This document shows positions 60,045 to 64,000 of a stretch of DNA of 64,000 nucleotides, piece after piece; the first letter of the stretch is position 1, and every line of letters starts with the position of its first letter. A program made the translations under genes and the position numbers. The stretch is from positions 463,817 through 527,816 of the forward strand of contig NC_011670.1 in NCBI RefSeq assembly GCF_000150955.2, written 5' to 3'. The stretch comes from Phaeodactylum tricornutum CCAP 1055/1 (Eukaryota > Bacillariophyta > Bacillariophyceae > Surirellales > Neidiaceae). The notes under the pieces are model-generated. The model was given only the letters and a program-made list of their open reading frames with translations, did not search any database and was not told the origin of the DNA.

Positions 60045-61895
60045 TTAGTCAGATAACTCTGCCGGAATTGTGGCAAGCTCATCCATCTTGGCGGCCCCGT
60101 AGCTAAGAAGATTGTTGAGACTACTTCGATATGCCGGTGAAAGATGATCGGTGAGCATGCGCGAGTCAAGTTCAATGTAGCGCAGTATGCTTGATGCGCC
60201 ATTGTCTACATTGACGCGTTCGGCGGTTCGAGTATTCTGTTCCGTCTCCGTTTCTGGGATTGTGTTGTTTGATAGTTTCGAAGGATGAGCACCTTCTTTG
60301 TCCGCGACGCTCACTTGTCCGTATCCTTCTTTTGACCACAAGTCGTACATTTGAATAACGCGACCGGCAACATAGAGATGGTCAGGATCTTTCAGTTCTA
60401 CTTTTGCGTTGGCTGCTGTCATCGCTGCTCGAATCTCGTCCATGGTCATGATGGGAGTACCTTCTTCTTCGCTCTGAGTTAACATGTGAAAAAGAGACTT
60501 CGTTGATTTCCAATCTTTAGCGGTCATACCGCGCTCCTCTAGTCGGTTGTGAACATTTTTGAGGTACTCCATGACAATCAGGAGATTGGAGAGTGACCAT
60601 CGAGGGATGATGTCTGAGTTATTGACAATCGTCGTTGTGAAGGGAGTACAGGCTAAAGCTGCGTCATAGTCCAGGACTGGAGGAGAAGCAAAAGCCCAAA
60701 CTTTCAACAGGTTACTGTTCTCCTGGCGAAGCTGAGCGAAACGTGAACGAAGCAGCATTCCCAGCAGAGCGGCGGCGCTTGCCCCCAGGCTGTGGCCTGT
60801 TATGACTAGTTTGTATTTACTTGGAAGTAGCAATTCCTCTACTAGAACCTCAACTTCATCTGCCAAACGCTTTGAAGCCAACATAATTCCTTCGTGGGCT
60901 CGAATCTCGGTCGGGCCGCCTTTAATGAACGGCTCCTTTAGATCAAATGATTGAGCTTGCATACAGCAATCCGTCAGTAGATCTTCAAAACTTGATGAAC
61001 CCTTGATGCCAATTAACGCTTCTTTGCGTTCTTTCGAAATGGCTATGTAGTGTGCAACAGACCCGGGTAGTGCAACCTTGTCGTGGCGGATCAACGTAAA
61101 GCCTTTCTCTTTTAGCGCTTCACTCAGAGGCTTTTCGTCGGGTAGTTCGTCGTAGGCCCATTCGGCAAACTCGAACATATCGTCCATGCCTTCAAGCACA
61201 TCCTTCGGATTCTCCACGTTCTTGCCAGCTTCAGAGTACCGACGATCCCGATCCCGGGATCGTTCATCTTTCAACTGTACAAAGATCTTCAAAAGAGCAA
61301 TGAATGCAAGCTGAGGATTCGGAACTCTTACTGCGTCGACAACCTTTTCTTGTGCTAGCGCAAACAATGATTGAAGCTTGGCAGCTATTGCCGGCAAGGA
61401 AGTCATGTCGTCTGGGTCAAAATCGACTTCCTCTACTTTGTACCTTCTTTTTAGATATGGAATTTGTCGCTTGATCCAGTCTGGAAAAGTTTTCCAGAGC
61501 TCACGTGCCGCAAAGGCGACTAGCACGGCGGCCAGTACGTATGGTGGATTCGACTTGGTGGCTATAGTACCCGAAGATGACACCGTCCGTTGCAGAGTAG
61601 CTCTAGTAGCATGGATACCGACGCGGTAGCCGATACCGAAAGTGAGGAGAAGAGGGGCAATCCCTACTCGTTTCACGCCATTCCACATGTTATTGACGGA
61701 CTGCTTGATGTCGGTGACTTTGTCCTCTTCGACCATATCGCTTATCCTCGGACGAGTATCGCTTCTTTTCAGTGACGGCGCCTTCACCGATGCCAAAAAC
61801 TTTCTATTGCTTCTGTTTATACCAATATATGGAAGGTTAAAGCAAAATACAAACTTTGGAAGAAATTGAATTCCCACGAGGAATGACCATTTCAT
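60045..61895 (-). CDS. Class 3 (Rhizopus-type) lipase, membrane-associated, 616 residues
   Basis: Single exon from the ATG at 61895. The lipase core covers about residues 265-460: ALIGIKGSSSFEDLLTDCCM (oxyanion region), then KYKLVITGHSLGASAAALLG with the nucleophile serine in GHSLG near residue 367, and TIVNNSDIIPRWSLSNL with the aspartate. DPDHLYVAGR offers a likely histidine. The N-terminal 150 residues carry hydrophobic segments (IAPLLLTFGIGYRVG; PPYVLAAVLVAFAARELW), so it is probably membrane-bound. The fold and sequence are closest to sn1-specific diacylglycerol lipases, which release fatty acid from diacylglycerol. The substrate is inferred from family only. Confidence 0.87.
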   Translation of the reverse strand: MKWSFLVGIQFLPKFVFCFNLPYIGINRSNRKFLASVKAPSLKRSDTRPRISDMVEEDKVTDIKQSVNNMWNGVKRVGIAPLLLTFGIGYRVGIHATRATLQRTVSSSGTIATKSNPPYVLAAVLVAFAARELWKTFPDWIKRQIPYLKRRYKVEEVDFDPDDMTSLPAIAAKLQSLFALAQEKVVDAVRVPNPQLAFIALLKIFVQLKDERSRDRDRRYSEAGKNVENPKDVLEGMDDMFEFAEWAYDELPDEKPLSEALKEKGFTLIRHDKVALPGSVAHYIAISKERKEALIGIKGSSSFEDLLTDCCMQAQSFDLKEPFIKGGPTEIRAHEGIMLASKRLADEVEVLVEELLLPSKYKLVITGHSLGASAAALLGMLLRSRFAQLRQENSNLLKVWAFASPPVLDYDAALACTPFTTTIVNNSDIIPRWSLSNLLIVMEYLKNVHNRLEERGMTAKDWKSTKSLFHMLTQSEEEGTPIMTMDEIRAAMTAANAKVELKDPDHLYVAGRVIQMYDLWSKEGYGQVSVADKEGAHPSKLSNNTIPETETEQNTRTAERVNVDNGASSILRYIELDSRMLTDHLSPAYRSSLNNLLSYGAAKMDELATIPAELSD

Positions 61896-62439
61896 CTTTA
61901 GGTCAAGGGGGCCGAGCCTCTGCTATAACAAGATACGTTCTTTTGTCGTATAGAGAGACCTGGTATCGTCCCGAAACAGCAAAACTGCTTTCCAGGCCTA
62001 CCGGGTACCTGGATTGACCGTGAATTTACTGTCAAAACTTGGGGCAAAGGGAGAAGGAAGATTCGGCTGCGCCTAGTGAAACAGAAAAGCACAAAAGTCT
62101 CATACTGTTAATTATTTTATTCCTATCTGATGACCTATCCGTCGCCAAAGAAAGTCTTCTATCAAAACTACCATAATAAACAAAGCTCATTGCGTGGGCA
62201 TTTCCTCAATAGTTTAAGTAATCATCTTGCTCATGTAGTGCGCATTTGCCAGTGAATTTCCCTTTTCTACCAGGAGGGAACCTAGAATAATGGCATCGTT
62301 TACACGTCTTCGAAAAGGATGCATCGCAAATATGAAGGATGCTGCTGTGGGGAAAACAACTAGAAATCGAAGACGAGCACACCGTGTGCCTGCTTCGATT
62401 TTTTACCAAGCCTGGATTTTGAAGCTTCATTTTGTCTAT
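61896..62439. other. Intergenic region, 544 bases
   Basis: Between UTP20 (3' end) and the lipase start, both on the minus strand. It contains TTGACCGTGAATTTACTGTCAA at 62014-62035, two degenerate copies of the recurrent motif facing each other. No gene recognised. Confidence 0.45.
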
Positions 62440-63999
62440 TCATCCTATGTGTTGCCGTTTGGCGGTGCCGCCTCGACCAAGCCGCCTCTCGTCTACCCTG
62501 CGTTTTCTACGCTTCTTTTCTTGGTCCTGTTTCTCTATTCTACGTTTTGAAGCACTTTTTGGATCACAAATTGCTTCTGTCCTCGTTGTCAACTTTCGCT
62601 TCTCTTTTTTCTGCAATGCTCGTTGCTTTACGGCTGAATAAGCCTTGATGAAGATGCCATTGTCCCACTGCTCCTCCAAAAGCGACAAGACATCCTTGGC
62701 GAGGCTTGACTCCTCTGCGTATCTACCTTGCACAACATCATCATTCCGTAACATGGAAGAGTAATTGAGCTCATTATGGCTCTCCATTTCAGAGCGATGG
62801 AGAGGCTCTAAAACCATTTCAAGGTGATTCAAAAATGCGCTGCTGCAGTACGTAGCAAACGCAGCAAAGCACTTGAACACAGATTGACGCCGCTTTGTTC
62901 CTTTTGGCTTTGCGGTATTGGAAAGCCTGGCGACTAGCCATCGCACCGGATCGCGTCCGGCAGCGGTATCGTCGCCATCGGCATAGCACAGGTCAGGGTA
63001 TGTGTGCATAGCTTGGAGGATCCAAGTGAGGGCTTTAATGCATATGGTCGTCAGCTCCTCGCTGTATTCGGTCTCTTCAAAATCAAGCTGTCGACAAAAG
63101 TTGCGGGCTGTCTGAAACAAACTCCCTTTCTTTTCAATTAAAAAAGAAATTGAGCCATCTTCAACAAACGAGCATGGTTTGAGCGATGCAAAATGATCGC
63201 TTAAAATTCGGGCAGATGCAAGCTTTACCCAAGGATGCTCTCTCGTCAAACAAGCGGATACAAGTATCCATAGGTGCGAATTCTCAATTAAAACAATTTT
63301 GAGACTGCCCATCATCCTGCTCAAGCATAGGAGTGCGAAGTAAACAACTTTCCAATCTGTGTCATCTTCCAAGGCTGAGCAGAGCTTGTTTAGAAGCACG
63401 GAGGTGTTGTCTCCTCTAACAATGACATCAACTCTCGATTCCGCAAAGATGCTGTACAATTGAAAGGATGTCTGTCGAAGGGCTGTATCTCCGTCCGACC
63501 ATTGGCTAGTGTATTCGAGAAGAGTTTGGAGGAGGTCATTCGGTAAACGTTTGAACAAGACCGAAATTGCGCTTTTCAAAGTTTCTCGACACTCCTTTGA
63601 TTCGTCATTCACCAGTTGCATCGTAAGAGGCAGGAATAGCATTTGGCAGTGGCTTTCGAGGACCGGAACCGGAAGGCGCTCAATAACATTTAATAACAAA
63701 GTCACAGCCGAAAGTCTGCCCTCAGGGTGCTCATACGTGATATTCAGGACTATCCGTTTTATGTGTTGTGTGACACGCTCCGCAGACATGGGATACTGCA
63801 AAAGATAGGTTATGAAAATCCCTCCACTTTGTTGTCGCAAGGACGGCTTAGGACTCCTGACAGATTGCTCAAGCAGAGTATCCATGAGGTCGTAAAACTC
63901 AGCCGAAACAAAGCGACGAGACATGACGGCTTTCAGCAATCCCATTGCCGGATTGTGTTGATCCGAGTCAATAATAGATGATTTCAAGAAAGACAACAA
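62440..63999 (-). CDS. UTP20: U3 snoRNP component UTP20, C-terminal part
   Basis: 519 codons, open to the right edge, so the 5' part of this very large gene (about 2,500-2,800 residues in other eukaryotes) lies outside the window. HEAT-like helices run throughout. The conserved block LRQQSGGIFITYLLQYPMSA, then HIKRIVLNITYEHPEGRLSA and VTLLLNVIERLPVP, matches the UTP20 C-terminal region. The end is very basic (KKEKRKLTTRTEA; KKRRKRRVDERRLGRGGTA), as expected of a nucleolar protein. UTP20 is part of the small-subunit processome that cleaves pre-rRNA to make 18S rRNA. Confidence 0.88.
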   Translation of the reverse strand: MLSFLKSSIIDSDQHNPAMGLLKAVMSRRFVSAEFYDLMDTLLEQSVRSPKPSLRQQSGGIFITYLLQYPMSAERVTQHIKRIVLNITYEHPEGRLSAVTLLLNVIERLPVPVLESHCQMLFLPLTMQLVNDESKECRETLKSAISVLFKRLPNDLLQTLLEYTSQWSDGDTALRQTSFQLYSIFAESRVDVIVRGDNTSVLLNKLCSALEDDTDWKVVYFALLCLSRMMGSLKIVLIENSHLWILVSACLTREHPWVKLASARILSDHFASLKPCSFVEDGSISFLIEKKGSLFQTARNFCRQLDFEETEYSEELTTICIKALTWILQAMHTYPDLCYADGDDTAAGRDPVRWLVARLSNTAKPKGTKRRQSVFKCFAAFATYCSSAFLNHLEMVLEPLHRSEMESHNELNYSSMLRNDDVVQGRYAEESSLAKDVLSLLEEQWDNGIFIKAYSAVKQRALQKKEKRKLTTRTEAICDPKSASKRRIEKQDQEKKRRKRRVDERRLGRGGTAKRQHIG

Positions 64000-64000
64000 T

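Noticed and set aside
1-64000. CRISPR arrays, bacterial-style operons and ribosome-binding sites
   Set aside because: None seen; gene structure with introns shows nuclear eukaryotic DNA, so these were not expected.

Overview
The window reads as nuclear DNA of a eukaryotic microalga, most probably a pennate diatom close to Phaeodactylum tricornutum. The genes are compact and densely packed on both strands. Most have no intron or one or two short GT-AG introns (about 55 to 345 bases here). The gene set is plainly eukaryotic: SWI/SNF, CCR4-NOT, AP-2, Rab5, UTP20 and NOC3. Diatom-like touches are a secreted hydrolase with a Pro/Ser-rich stalk, and relics of a CYP97-type carotenoid hydroxylase gene. 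The species call rests on recalled family resemblance and gene style, not on a search.

Layout. 1-10 kb: a possible gene tail, a protein of unknown function, a FAM151/menorin-like protein, an Alba-domain protein, a divergent Ser/Thr kinase, the Ran factor Mog1, and a PPR protein fused to a TrmB-type methyltransferase. 10-23.4 kb: a TauE/SafE transporter, NOC3, the NOT4 E3 ligase, an unknown protein, a cell-surface SGNH hydrolase and a membrane-anchored Nudix hydrolase. 23.4-28.5 kb: an AT-rich gene-poor stretch with fossils, namely a broken CYP97 P450 copy, a tyrosine-recombinase element relic and a roughly 400-base repeat present twice. 28.5-41.3 kb: a frataxin-like protein, two unknown proteins, REV7, a very large App1-type phosphatase and a 1,452-residue protein with SET-like and MBD-like segments. 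41.3-64 kb: a DHHC acyltransferase, PP2C, a small membrane protein, a SWI3-type SWI/SNF subunit, ammonium transporter AMT1, a Cwc21/SRRM2-type SR protein, a secreted von Willebrand D protein, Rab5, AP-2 mu, a class 3 lipase and the 3' part of UTP20, which runs off the right edge.

There is no operon logic, but themes recur: ribosome biogenesis (NOC3, UTP20), RNA processing and decay (Cwc21/SRRM2, NOT4, PPR-TrmB), chromatin (SWI3, the MBD-like protein), and endocytic traffic (Rab5 and AP-2 mu, about 0.3 kb apart and convergent). The most interesting non-gene signal is the nine-base motif TGACAGTGA (or its complement). I found it eight times, always in non-coding DNA upstream of genes, with a dense cluster of variants in the intergenic region between the TauE and NOC3 genes.

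Start codons and splice sites were chosen by eye. Introns reported here keep the reading frame across the junction, and several restore a known domain.
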